Source: Larus michahellis
Taxonomy: Eukaryota > Chordata > Aves > Charadriiformes > Laridae
Length of the DNA stretch: 64,000 bases
Assembly (NCBI RefSeq): GCF_964199755.1
Contig: NC_133903.1
Location: 873,001 to 937,000, forward strand
Direction: 5' to 3'
The translations under genes and the position numbers were made by a program. Shown here piece by piece: positions 1 through 12,600 of this stretch (position 1 is the stretch's first letter; every line of letters begins with the position of its first letter). The notes below the pieces were generated by a model. The model did no database searches. It had not been told where the DNA came from and saw only the letters and a list, made by a program, of their open reading frames with translations.

Positions 1-1975
1 TGTAGAAAAGGACTTTTCCTTTCCTGGCTGCTGCTAAAGGAGCGGGGAGCACACTGTATAGCAGGGAGCGTGCTATTCCCCTTAGGGGCAGAGCTCTGGG
101 AGCTCACCTGGGATTCAGTGTGTGTGTTTCCAGTTGGCGTGCTCAGTTCAGTCATAGGAAACGGCAGTGCGAGTGTTGATAAAGTATGCATGTCAGAAAG
201 AAACAATACGGATAATTAATGTAGGCAGAATTGTTTAAAAATGTTATAATACTTAGCACATTGTGGAGATGCTCAGCATTTCAAAATATACATTTCTAAA
301 GGTCTTTTTACTTTGTAAGCAGAGGTAAATATTTTAAAGGTCTACTGAACTTCATACTCTCGTGTCCTTGACCTTTGGTATTAGTTTATGCGGTCTTCAT
401 GTATGTACCATTTTTAGAATCTTTACGTAATCTTTTCTAAGTTTCTAGTGCTGTAGACTATTAAAACAATGGAAAATAAAAATTGAAATTAATAATACAA
501 TTGTGAAGTAGTGGAGAAAAAAGAAAACAAGAAAAAACAGTTTTTAAAGAATACTTAAGTGGGAAACAAAGCTAGCAAAGAATAATCTTTAATTTGGGGT
601 AATTATTGCTTCTATTATTTCATCTGTGTACAGATTAAAATAAAAATGACCATATATTGTTGAGACAATTAATATAGGAAAAAAGTTAACAGATGGAAAA
701 TGCAGGACTGACCTTTCTTTTAAAGTAAAAGAATTAACAATGTTTTTTTCAAATTTCTGAAATGAACATTAGAAGTAATAACTTACAGAACCATGGTGAG
801 ATTAGGTTGTATGTTTATTGAGGAAAAAACAACAACCTGTTTTATTCTTGAAATTAGATGCTAGTATAAAAACAATAGTGTGGAAAATAGTTTTTATATC
901 TGTATTCACATTTTCCATTGTCACCATAGTGTTGTATTGTTTTTCCCAAATCTTGAGAATGTTACAAGTGTAATAATACATCGGAAGCATTTGCTGTATT
1001 TTCTGTCTGTTGTGGTGTCTGAAATAATTTATCTATCAATCATAACAATTAGTAGTATTGCTCTGTTGTAGTTTAGTGTTGTGTTTTACTGTTTGACTGA
1101 AAAACTTGAAACTTGACAAGAAAATCCAATTCTTAATTTACAAGTATCCAGACCTTTGCTGTAAATCATACATTTTCAAATTAATTCAGAAAAAAAGTCT
1201 GCTTGAGCTTGTAATACAAATGCAAATATTTTCTTCTCTTAATAGGGGATTTTTGATCTTACATTGTATTAAGTTTAGTGTTACGTTACTGACTTAGCTG
1301 GAATTAATCCTGATGTGTACAAATGCCATGAATTTAGAATGTTTGAGTGAGATCTTGTTTTTGCAAGTTACCGAAGGATGCTCTTACATTTAAACGCGTG
1401 TGCAGTAGTCCCCTGGTAATATACCAAAGTGTTTTGTCTGATGGGGTCAGAGTATTTGATACCTTACAAAATTGAAACCTTAATGAATACATCTTTATGC
1501 TCTGTTGCCTACGTGCTCCTGTAAGCATTTGTAATAAACATACTAATATGAGATTATTTCTATTTAGACGATTGTATTCATCAACAGCACTGAATTTTGG
1601 GTGCAGCAGTGTTTGGGTACTCAGGGTTGTGCATTTTGGGAGTTTTTCTTAGAGACTCTATAGAGGATTTGCTAACTTTGCTCTGGGAAGAGTTCAGAGC
1701 AGGAGTCTAGCTGCGATCACTAATTGTATATGCTCTCTGAACTGCTAGGGACAAAAATTAATCTGATTACTTTTTACCATAGATTGTTTAATTGGCCAGA
1801 AAAGATGGAGAAGGAAATATTCTTACTTTGGTGGTGAACCCATCCTGTGGTATAATTATGTCTGTTGACTCTACCTTTGTACTGCATCTCAAGCAGTAAT
1901 TCAGGGTAGAGGGAACCTGGCAGGTCAGGTGCGTACCTGGTCCCGTCTCCCATCACAGTAGGGTTCATTTCAGCA
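1..1975. other. Intergenic, AT-rich
   Basis: No coding homology, repeat or RNA gene recognised. Reading frames here are short and interrupted at the rate expected for AT-rich noncoding DNA. Confidence 0.7.
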
Positions 1976-1976
1976 T

Positions 1977-2075
1977 GAGGTTGCTCAGGGCTTCATCCAG
2001 TTGAATTTTGAAAGCCTCCAGGAAGCAAAAGTTGAGGAACATAACTGAAACAGTTCTGTTTGAAATAACCTGTAA
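1977..2075 (-). mobile_element. Older CR1-like fragment, antisense
   Basis: The motif GAGGTTGCTCAGGGC followed by TTCATCCAG and GAAAGCCTCCAGG matches, in reverse orientation, the part of CR1 that encodes the end of the element shortly before its 3' tail. It is more diverged than the sense CR1 tail 140 bases downstream and fades out toward 2075. Limits are approximate. Confidence 0.5.
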
Positions 2076-2215
2076 CTCGGCAAGTGAAGAAAATCCTCTG
2101 GAGTGTTGCAGGAGACAGTATTCGTTAGGCTTTAAGTGGGGCTATCCCCAGAGGTACGTTGCCATCCAGCTGAGTTGCCCGTCCTTAGAAGACATCCTCT
2201 GTGTTGTAACAAGAG

Positions 2216-2325
2216 CTTTGGACGCGTTCCTGTGCAACCTGCTCTAAGGTGACCCTGCTCTGGCAGGGGGGTTGGACTGGATGATCTCCAGAGGTCCTTC
2301 CAACCCTATGGTTCTGTGATTCTAT
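2216..2325 (+). mobile_element. CR1 LINE, truncated 3' end
   Basis: The sequence follows the CR1 tail pattern closely: CCTGTGCAACCTGCTCTA, then CCCTGCTCTGGCAGGGGG, GTTGGACTGGATGATCTCC, AGAGGTCCTTCCAACCCT and finally TTCTGTGATTCTAT, the characteristic 3' terminus. Only the last 110 bases or so remain, with no ORF2 sequence, as is usual for 5'-truncated CR1 copies. It is a fairly young copy judged by the few differences. It is the best single indicator that the genome is avian. Confidence 0.88.
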
Positions 2326-2964
2326 TAGACTATAACACGTTGCCTGTTGAGAAGGCAAAACTCCTTCCTCAGTACCTGTCATTCTGCCTCATGTTACACT
2401 TTCCTGACGTCAAACAGAAATGTTTGTAGGCCTGTAATTATGCATAGTCTCACAGGGACCCCCTTGGCACCGGCAGTTTAAAAGAGATGGCTTGAGCGTC
2501 TCCTGCTGCAGTCCCTGGATGGTTGAGCGGCTCCTGGCCCCTCACAGGTGCTCAGGGCAGGGACGGAGCCTGGGCGCTCGCACCCGGAACCATGCTCCCA
2601 CCTGTGTTCCTTGGCCTGAATCTCCCGCTCGGTTCCGTGCTGGCCAAAGGCGGAATTGTATAGGTTTGATAGCAAAACTGCTGGCCAGGGACTGACTCCA
2701 AATGAGTGCTTATATTTATTCCGTACAGAAGGTCAGTTCTCCTTTGGAGCATTTAAGCTTTGGAACAAGAGTGGCAACAGTAACAGTTTCCCCATGTGTC
2801 CTCAGCTTTATAGAATTGAGGTTGTAATGGGAAAATGGTAGCATTGGTATATCTTGAAAAAGTACATACTCGGAAACATTCCTTTGAGTGAATATATGTA
2901 TTTCTTTAAAATCAGTAATATTGTTATGTATGATTGTTTTCTGTAAGTGTCCTATTTGCATATC

Positions 2965-3260
2965 AGCAGCATATTCAAATATTCTTTGGAAACCATTGAC
3001 GCAGGCTGTAATGACCCATTAATGTCAGCTCATCATTAGATGTTTAACATGTGTTTTAAATAGCTTAATATGACTGTAACTAATTACATAAATTGTGGCT
3101 GAGCAGCAATCGCATATGCATGATATAGCCAGCTGTGGCCTATTTCATTCCCTGTGGTCATTAGCACACGTTTAACTCAATTAAGAAAAAAAAATATGTA
3201 CACAGCATGTTATTTAGTGATATCAAACAACATTTAGAGTCAGAATAAAATTTTCTGAGC
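2965..3260. promoter_or_regulatory. Candidate AT-rich conserved noncoding element
   Basis: Dense in TAAT/ATTA and ATGCAT-type motifs, with few low-complexity runs and no repeat signature, the texture often seen in vertebrate conserved enhancers. This is an impression from composition only. Confidence 0.22.
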
Positions 3261-3447
3261 AGGAAATTAAAGTGACTCTACCAGCTTGTTTTTCTGATTG
3301 ATTTTTTTTTTGTTTTGTTTTTTGACAGTTACAAGGAATTTTTCAAGTATTTTAATTTCCTTCAAGTTGACAATATAAAAGTGCACTAAAACTCACACAA
3401 ACTATTTGAAAGAAGTATATAAAACTTTTGAAGGCTTCCTGAACCTT

Positions 3448-3520
3448 TGGGTCTGATTCAGCTCTGGTTAGTTAAATGGATTTACTCCACTTTTAAACAG
3501 GTGCAAGCGAGCACAAAATC
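3448..3520. repeat. Degenerate interspersed repeat fragment
   Basis: GGGTCTGATTCAGCTCTGGT, then AAATGGATTTACTCCACTTT, is the same block order as the 27.5 kb repeat in diverged form. Confidence 0.38.
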
Positions 3521-5534
3521 ATTTTGTTCCCGCTGTTCATTGTCCTCAGCTGGTTTCAAAGCAAATGAGCTGTTACTCAGACCCACAGAAGAATAAGGAA
3601 GACAGTTAATCAAATGCTTAATTTAAACATGTAATTAATTTAGTGTAGTTTATGGGGGGTAAATCAAGGAGGTGCAAAATGCTTTTTATGAATTCTTTCT
3701 TCTCCAGACTAAAAACGGGATGATGGTTTTGTCTCGGAGATGAATGCTTTGGGTGTTTGTATTTTCTGTCTCAATCGTCTCATGTTGTAAATTATTTTGG
3801 CAATATTATAAAATGAATTATAATCTGATTCCTTCATTGTGGTTTATTTTTTGAGACCAGAAAGAATATACGGTATAGAAAAACGCATTTTAAAATATCT
3901 TTTTTGAGATTGCCTAGGATTTAGACAAAATTCTAGGGAATCTAATAGGCAGTACCGTTAGCAATCCTAATCTTTGTCTGCTGCTAATTGAAATATTTAA
4001 TTCAAAACTGTTATACCCACGTATTTTGGGACTGCTTGTTTCGTGCTGAAAAGTAGGTATGCTTACTTTAATTCATACGCTGCGTCCACTAGATGGCAAG
4101 CAAGCTATGTATGATGGAACGAAATAAGCTTGCATAATCTTTATGCTCAAGGCTTTCTCAAAGTGCTTTATAATGAACAAGATAGATATTAGCGGTAAGC
4201 AAATGGAACAGCCTTATATTGCTCATACACAGCCTTGGATTTTTTTCTCAAGAGTGTGAGGGCTGTTAGGATGTTCATGTTACTGAAATCTAAATATGCC
4301 TTGGGATCTGTAGCTTTATTTTGGAAGTCAGCACTAGTAGCAAGCCAGCATCCTGGTGAAACTCTTGTTGTGAACTTCTAATCCATTTAGGTTCCAGGGG
4401 TTTATGAGGTAACTCATGCCAAAAACACACTATTTTAAATAACTACATATTTGTTATTCTCCCTTTTGTAATTTGTCAGCTGGGGATTAACTAACAACAG
4501 GTGTACTCTGTTCCAAATGGCTACACTGGTTTTGCCTGAGGCTGAGGGTAGAGTTACTGCAGCTCGACATACCGTCTGCTCCTTGCTGGGCTGGGAACCA
4601 TCCGTAGATGGCATATTGTAGCCAGAGCAGGCATTAGCAATGTTTGTTATGGGGCAGAACGTAAAGATCTCAGCTGGGATGGGATACTGTTGCTGGGCTG
4701 GGAGCTAAACACGCACCGGGTGTAAAGCAGCATTTCTGTGAGTATTTTCAAGAACTCAAACATAAATTTTGATGCCGTCCTTACTTCTTCCTTTTCACAG
4801 CTAGAAAAAAATCGAACAAGTACATAATACTGGTAATTTGATTGTGCTTTAAAAATGGCAAAAATCCTAGAAGTGCATTTCCATATTGAAAAGAAACTTG
4901 TAATTCATTAAGCCCTCTGTTTTATGCTGCCTTTGTGGCCTACAAACTGCCTGAGAAGGGAGACGGTAGGAGGCGGCGGGCTCTTCTGCAAAGATGGGGA
5001 GATGACAATTAGATTAGACTGGCAAAGGCAGTTTTGGAGATTTTGAAGGAGAGGATGATTAATTTGGCTGTCTGAAAGGTGGTAGCTCCAGGGTCAAACT
5101 GCCTCACTTCCAGTCACATTGAGACTGGGAAAACAGCATGTTTAGGGAAGTTAGAGTGATTACAGGTGGCTTTTCAGCTCCTGATTAACTGTCTTCATTG
5201 AAGTCAGTGCAGTTCCCATGGATTTGCTGAAAGAGTTTGGCTTGATGTTCATCATTTCTGCTCAGCTTTCTAATTTGAAGATAAACACTGTGGGCTATGT
5301 CACAAGGAGCGGTTCCTCACCTCAAGGCAAAGTGGTGCAGGATGGCTCAAATCCACCTGGTTCTTGGTGGGTTTGCTGTCGGGCATACTGACTGCATCCG
5401 TGCTGGCTAATGCTTGGTTTGGGTCACCGCGGGGCTCCACCCGTGGCACCGTAAACCCTTAACCATTACTTTGGTTTGTGTTTTTCAGTTCAAAGCGTCT
5501 GAACTAATCTGAGGGCTGTGTTGTAGCTTGCCCA

Positions 5535-5602
5535 AGTAGCATTTGCATGGAATGGTATGGGAGGTAGGAGTAGCATTTGCGTGGAATGATAGTGGAGGTA
5601 CG
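5535..5602 (+). repeat. Two-copy tandem duplication, period 34
   Basis: AGTAGCATTTGCATGGAATG starts at 5535 and AGTAGCATTTGCGTGGAATG at 5569. Both copies continue through a GGAGGTA end. The copies differ at only a few positions, so the duplication is fairly recent. Confidence 0.85.
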
Positions 5603-8600
5603 TGGTGCGTGCCCTGGGGCTCAGCACCGGGGGTGTGAGAGTCGGAATTGAGCTCCACAGCGTTACAACAACGTGCTGAGTGGAGGCAGCTAAATCCAAT
5701 ATGCTTGTACCTCTTTGGCTTTTAAGGTGGGTCCTTGCAATGAATTTTTCTCAGGCTCAAATTTCATTTTGAAGGTAAGTTAGCCGCAAAAGAGATCCTG
5801 TGTGTAAAGCAGCACACGGTATGTAGGTGATCGGGGGACTGGGGTCTAGGAGTGAACTATGGAGCTTATTTCTCATCCTCACCTGACACAGGAGGCTTCT
5901 GATAACTGCGCGGTAGGCCGCTGACCTTCTAAGGCATAATTGTTGCAGAATATTAAGCCAGTGGATTATTAGAGTTATAGATAACTTGTTAGGTAAGAAT
6001 TGTTTGTGTTGTGCTGCAATGTAGATGTTACAGCTGCTTGGTTGTATGGCTTCTGAGGAGGAAGCATTTTACTATTTCTTTTGTCCTTTTCGAGTTTCAG
6101 GGATTCCTGGGGATCTTTTAGAGCTAACTCTGTCCTGGAACCGGAGAACCTTGCGTCTGGGTGCAGGAGGTCACTGGAGTTGCTTCTATGCTGCTTATTG
6201 CTGCCGCTCCACCCTAGAATTCACTGAATTGAATACCGAGATTCTCATTAACCTCATGGGTTTCTGTCCTGGTTTGAGGTAAACCAGAACCGGGACGGTT
6301 TCTGTTGAAGCTCTTTTTCATATAGAAAGCCTGTACAATGCTGCTTGTCTAGACTAGGAAATAAGGCAGGTAGTAGGTCTTCTTTTGACCAATCTTATTT
6401 ATGAGATTCATGTTAAATTTAGGGCAAAATTGTGGTTGAACTAGAATCAATGGGAGTTTTTGATTTATTTCAGTGAAGCCTAGCTTTCATTTTTATTCAC
6501 TGGATTTGTGTTAAACTTTGAGTAATGTGAACTTTTAAGAGAGAAAACAGTTCCTCAGAAACTCTTACACTGGTAGGATTTGTGAAAAATAATTTGATGC
6601 CGTTTCCTCCTTCTTTGACTCTTAAAATATCAGCAGGTAGCTGTTGTACATGCGACGTTTTTATTGCCTGCTCTTCATCAATCAGTTGCTTGTGCTGTGT
6701 ATGGAGATGGAATTTCTTTGTAAAGCTGTTTTTTGTTAACATCGAAGAATATACATACTTTGCAGCTAAAGCCTTATATAAAGTTTTATCTCTCTGCCCA
6801 CATTGTTACTATTGGAATACTGCTTAGCAACTAACGGTAAATCAAAACAACAATGGGAAAAAAAATCAATAGAGAGAAGGGCCTAAGCTGCAAAATTCAG
6901 ATTTCCATTTGGATCTGAAATTTCAGGGAATTCAGGGATCTGACATAGGTTTTATACTTTTAAGTGTGAAAAGTCACCAGAGCGACCTGGTTCTGCTTTT
7001 GGGTGTTCTGTATATAGCATTTACAGACCAAGACACAAGGATGAAACAAAAGTATTGCCATATATAGTAATGAATTAAAAAAAGACGATTGTGATTGTCC
7101 CCTTTTTTTGGAATACCCAGAGAAGATGTAATATTTTACTGGGAGCTTATTCCAGATCAGTGTACCAAGTCCAGTTCCGCCCCCAGTTGACAGAACAGAT
7201 GGTTCCTCTGTCTTCTACAGTTTCTGAATCCTTCAAAAGCCACACTCTGAGGAACTGGGGATGGGTCTTTCTTTCAAGAAGTTCTATAGCTCTAGTCCCT
7301 TTTAATTCTCAACTTCATAGCTAACGCTTCAGGTAACACTTCAAATATTAACCTGGTTTGCAGATCTTTCTGGAAAATTCTATAGGATGAGACAGCATGT
7401 GGAATTAATACTGCTGGTGAAAATATCCATCCAGGCAGTGCTTCTTCAGCACTGCAGGGGAAATGTACAACCAGAGTGCCTACAACCTTTTCCCCCCCAA
7501 CTTTATTCTATAAGCCCGTGTTCTTTCAGCAGCAGAACCACTTCACTGTGAGAGCTGTGCTTGGGGGACTGTGACCGGTTTAGGTCTGTCTCTATCCCTG
7601 GGAGGCTCTTTAGGCAAAAAAAGAATATTGCGAATCGTTGAGGTAAGATAAGAGCTGTAACAGTGCGACAATGACAACATTACAAGGACTGCTAAGGGGA
7701 GAGCTGAAATCTGGGTTTATTATGGTTGGCTACATATTCATAATGGAATAATGCTTATAAAAAGAATAAAAGCATCCTTGACAGTCAAGGACCAAAATCT
7801 GTGCTCATGGAAAACAAAAAGGTGAAAGATAGGCAGCATTGTGGGAAATGGACAAGGGGATGTTGAACACCTTCATTAGTAGCAACAATGAAGCTAATTA
7901 CTGGAGGAGGGGGAAAAAAGGATAGTTAATTTCTTTTGCTTTTCTTTCATTGTGGGGAATTTTCCAAGACTTCAAGAGAACTATGGCAACTACCTAGCAT
8001 CACGTCAGGAACGACATCAAAATGACCAAGTCAAATGGGCTGTGTAATTGGGAATTTAAAACCACGCATTGCTTACATTGCTGGGACAACTTTTTAGAGA
8101 AATGAACATTTTGTTATGGTGATTCACCAGCTAGCAGCTGGATATTTTTCCCAAAATATTCAGAAATATTCAGCTTGCTAAGTGCAGCCAACTGTTTGTG
8201 CTGTTTGAGTAATGTTAATGGGTTAATGTAAAAATGTGTAATATTTTGTTAGCTCTTAGTTTCTAGATAATGCGGGCCAAAATCACATCTCTTCTTCAGC
8301 AGCGGTAGTTGAAGAGGCAGACAAAATGGCTAGGTAAGAATTCCACTTATGTAGGACGAATCCTGCGATAACAGACAAATACCACAGCAGCATAATGGAA
8401 ACTGTTCTCCAGTGTCCGGTCTGTTGAAATTCTGAGCAAAACAAGAGTTGTACATTTGTTTCTGCTTCTGAGTTAGTCTCGGCTCTGGGCACAGTCCACC
8501 GAGGAGGGGGGTGGCAGCATATGAATTAGGGCAACGCGGTAGCATGAATTCCGTTTGATGTTCAGGCTGGTCTGACTCACGCTGTGATGTGGATTTTGCC

Positions 8601-9004
8601 GCAGCTGCTGTAGAGTTGGAGGTCTGAAGATGGAGCTCCCCGGCTGCAGCCCAGCCTGTGGCATCAGCTGCAGCTGGGATCGGGTACACCTCAAATTCTG
8701 AGCTCCTTTTTGTTGCCAATTTTGAGTCAGTTTCTTACTCTATTTCTTTAATTTTCAATTTCTCCTGCCCCACTACAGGTAATATTTACTGATATAATAA
8801 AATGAAAATATTGTATAAAATAAACCACATGCGCACAAGCTAACAGAAGTCCTGTTCCCCGTTTTCAGATCTCTAACCCTATGTTCCCTTCCTGCTTGCC
8901 TTTCCTGCTCATTTTATGGCTCTCTCCCATTTCTGTTTCTCTCCAGAGTTGTTGATTACGGATGTAATATTTCCCATATCAAATTCGGAGCTATAAAAAT
9001 AGGC

Positions 9005-9033
9005 CACAACTCTCTCACAGTTGGAGAGTTGTG
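9005..9033. other. Perfect 10-bp inverted repeat (hairpin)
   Basis: CACAACTCTC at 9005-9014 and its exact reverse complement GAGAGTTGTG at 9024-9033, separated by a 9-base loop. Too short a stem for a microRNA precursor and not next to any gene. Confidence 0.7.
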
Positions 9034-9621
9034 ACACATTAATTTATTTATCTGTAGGGAACCGTTAGTGAAGTTGCTTGTTTATGCCCTTTCACTCTTT
9101 CTGCTGATTCATTCTCACCGGTTTTCCGAGACTGTAGTGACCGTGCAGAAATATGATGTGACCTACGTAGCTCAAATTCATTAGAACATGATTATCACGA
9201 AGCAAGAGGGCTAGCAGATGCATTTTAAATGATAACGTAACATAGATAGGTAGCTCTTTATTTTTATGAAAGTGTGAAAGTTTGAGTTACATTTTTATTA
9301 AGTTAAGGCAGCTAGGTCTCCAGCAGGATTCGCCTACCTGCTGTACATACAGCAATGCGAGATGAGCCAGAAGCAGCATCCTTCCCGCTACTTCCTCCTG
9401 CTTTTATTGATTTAAGCGGGGCTCTTGGGTATCTGATCCTGTCCTGATGCCTGAAGATTTATTCTTATAACTCCCCATGCATCAGTGTGATATTTTACCA
9501 CTTGTTCTCTAGAGAAAATAATTAAGTGAATTACTAACGCATAAAATGCTCAAGTTAAAATGCTTAAATATTCCATTTGATGCGGTTATATATAGCTTAA
9601 TGTAATGTAATAAGTGCAGTC

Positions 9622-9671
9622 TCCTCTTAGTCAGAATGCCTTGTGCGGTATCCTCTTAGTCAGAACGCTTT
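9622..9671 (+). repeat. Two-copy direct repeat, period 29
   Basis: TCCTCTTAGTCAGAATGCCTT at 9622 recurs as TCCTCTTAGTCAGAACGCTTT at 9651, with a short spacer. Two mismatches in 21 bases. Confidence 0.85.
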
Positions 9672-12600
9672 GGCTTTCATCTCCATTAAATGGAATACTA
9701 ATTAACAGTTGATTCCAATTTTGTCAAGGTTGCTGTGTTGTTATACTCTTAAACAAGACCAGAAGGTGAAAAAGGACTAACCTGTATATAAATGAAAAGT
9801 AACCATCAGAGGTCAGCGCAATAGTGTTATTACCGTATGTAAATGCAGACCTTTGGATTGCAGTTATAAACGCTGTGCTGTCACACAGGGTTTCTAAGAT
9901 GAGACTTAAGGAACTTAATCTATTGACTGCCTTGCAGCAGCAGTTGCTCCTGGGGAAGGCAAGTTAGTTCAGCTTAAGTACAGTTACTGCAAAGAAAGTG
10001 AGAGTAATAACCAAATACAACCAGCGATGAAGCAGGTAATAGAATTCAGTCTTTCGTTGAAGGAACTGGCGTGAAAATGCAATTCCAGAAGAGCCGCATG
10101 TAACACTGAGGGACTAGTGGATGCACGTGAAGTTCCCAGTATCTTGGCCAAGAAAGCCATCAAATAACTGCCACTTGTGTGTAAGCTACTGGTAGCTGGA
10201 ACACTTAATTCTTTTTCTGATTGCCTTTTCTTTTTTTCCTTAGAAACATTAATTAATTGAAATTGAACTTTTACATGAGAGATGGTTTAATTTTGGGGGA
10301 AAAAAATATCATTTTTTTAGTCCTGAAATTGCTTAGATGTCATTTATTACAGTGAAACAAAATCTCTTTATGTTTGGGTTTCTCCATATTTTTCAAAAGA
10401 AGATAAAAATCTGAAATAAACATTTTGAAACATTTTATGTTACATCAAAAGTTTTTTGCTTGATACAGTTCTGTTCAGCTGGGAACACAACTTTCAGTTC
10501 CTGCTTCATTTTTTTTTTCCTCTTAATTTTCGCCTTTTTGTCTTGTTTCACTATGGAAACAGGCATTTTAGTCCCCAAAATCTGTAGTGAAAATACTCCT
10601 TCTTGTTGCAAAACATGTATGTGTGTCACTGAACACAAAAACTGCTTCAAGGATGCCATCCTAATATTGATCCATCTTCGTGACTCCTGCCGTATCCCTT
10701 TCCCTCCACACGTAGACGTTTACAGACGACTGCCCGTGCTGGGAATGGAAGCCTGGCCGTGTGTGGGAGCGGGAGGAGAGGAGGAGGCAGAACGTCCCCG
10801 CAGAGTGCCGCACGTGGAGATCCCACGGTGCAGGTGCCCGCTCATTCACAGCACTCATTCCGCACTGAGGATTTGGTTCATATTTTGCTAATTTCATGAA
10901 CTGAAACAGTACTTAAGTGCAAAACTCATCTTCTAGAATTAGCTTCTCTTTGGGGCCTGCCCAGACAGTTCAGCGCGTGGTGGCTCTTTCTTCGTGTTGC
11001 TTGCTGGGCAGGAGCACAGCTCATCGGAGCTCGCTGCTCTGCTGGCAGCATTGCCTTCCCGTGGGGACCATAAAGCCCGATGTACTTGACATGTAAAATG
11101 TACTGAAGCTAACGCTGTTGGCATTTACTCCAACATCGTCCGGTTTTATGCTTTGGCTCAGAGAGGACAATGGAAAATAGGTAGTATATTGTTGATTCCC
11201 ACTTCCTCTTTATCTAGTCTCCATATAACAGAGATTTTGAATAGTTTCAACGCTACAAAAGTTTCACCACCCGGACCAGCTTAGCAGATCTACGCAAAGT
11301 GCGAGAAACTTGTAAGTTCTGTTCATCTTTTAAATAGCTTTTGCGTCATTCCGTCTGTCCCCCTCTCTAATACTTTTCTCGCCTTGATGCAAATGATGGG
11401 CTTTAGGTCAGAGAAACCCCATGGTAGTTAGCATTTCTGCTCAGAGAGAGATGTGCAAGAGTAAGGAGAAAATTTATATGCCAGCGTTGGTCGAAAATGT
11501 AGAAAGTAGTGATGCGTTACTAAGGTATCCCATCTGAATAAAGAGGAGGACCTTTGATTTTTACCTAAAATTGAAGTGGATAGACCTGCTGGCACCTAGA
11601 ATTGTAGTTTAAAAGTAGTATGCAACTTAGATATTTGTGTAAAATATAAATAGTATTTGTGTAAGTTAAGAGATGTGCTAGTATTTTTGGACTATAAATT
11701 GAAAACATTAAAAAATATTTCAGTGTAACAGAAATACACTGTGATAATGTCTATACATTATTTCCTGTTGTTTGCCAAAGTTGACAATTCATTGTTTGTT
11801 TAACTAGGAGGTCCTTAATCTCTGAGCCCGCTGACTTCTTTGCAGTGCTTACTTCTGTGGTGGTCTGTACGTGTAGCGAAGGCCACTCTGCATGGAATCA
11901 GGTCTGAAGTCAGAGGCAGGTTGTTCTTGTTTGGCAAAGACAGGCGTAAGATACAGCTCCCAGTCGTGGTCGTCTGGAGCCCTTCTTCAGGACACTGTAG
12001 TGTCTTGCTGTTCCGTCTGGGATATGGGATGTATCTGCTGTCCTCTCTCAGCCAGTGGCCCTGATGGACACATTCCCAGTGCGGTGGCAGGAAGGCAGGA
12101 GAAGGGGCCCAGGCCTACCCCCGACTAGGAGATCACGCTCACTGTAACCTGCCTACATCTCTTGTTCTTATTTTTCAGTCTCTTTATAATGCAGTTGAGT
12201 ATAAATTTGTGTATATAATTTGTGTAAGCATAAACACATGCGTAAGTATTGTCATGATGTAGATTAAAACGCGTAGGTGGCATTTGAGGGTGAGATAGCA
12301 TCTTCTGGGGTGCAGGAAAATCACATAGTAACTCTCTGCTGTGTGGTTTATTCCTAGAAGGTCCCGTACGGGGCTGGTCTGATCCCAGCCGCGCCTCGGT
12401 GCCGGATGCGGCTTTGCTGGAGGCGGGCTCCTGCTCAGAGCTTTGCCTGGGCTCTGCATTGCTTTTCGGCGGTGACTGCGCACTGAAACTTAGGTGTCAC
12501 TTAATCTACCTGAATATGCTTACTATGATAACATATTATCTTCCAATTCTTCAGGAAGCGATGCCGCTTTTTCCTGCGCTATTTCTCATCAACGTATGAA

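Noticed and set aside
8330-8719. 129-codon minus-strand Ala/Ser-rich frame
   Set aside because: Opens on TTG and matches no family. The overlapping second frame is also open, so it is a composition effect.
10460-10891. 143-codon plus-strand frame
   Set aside because: Opens on TTG, is not a eukaryotic start context, and has no homology.
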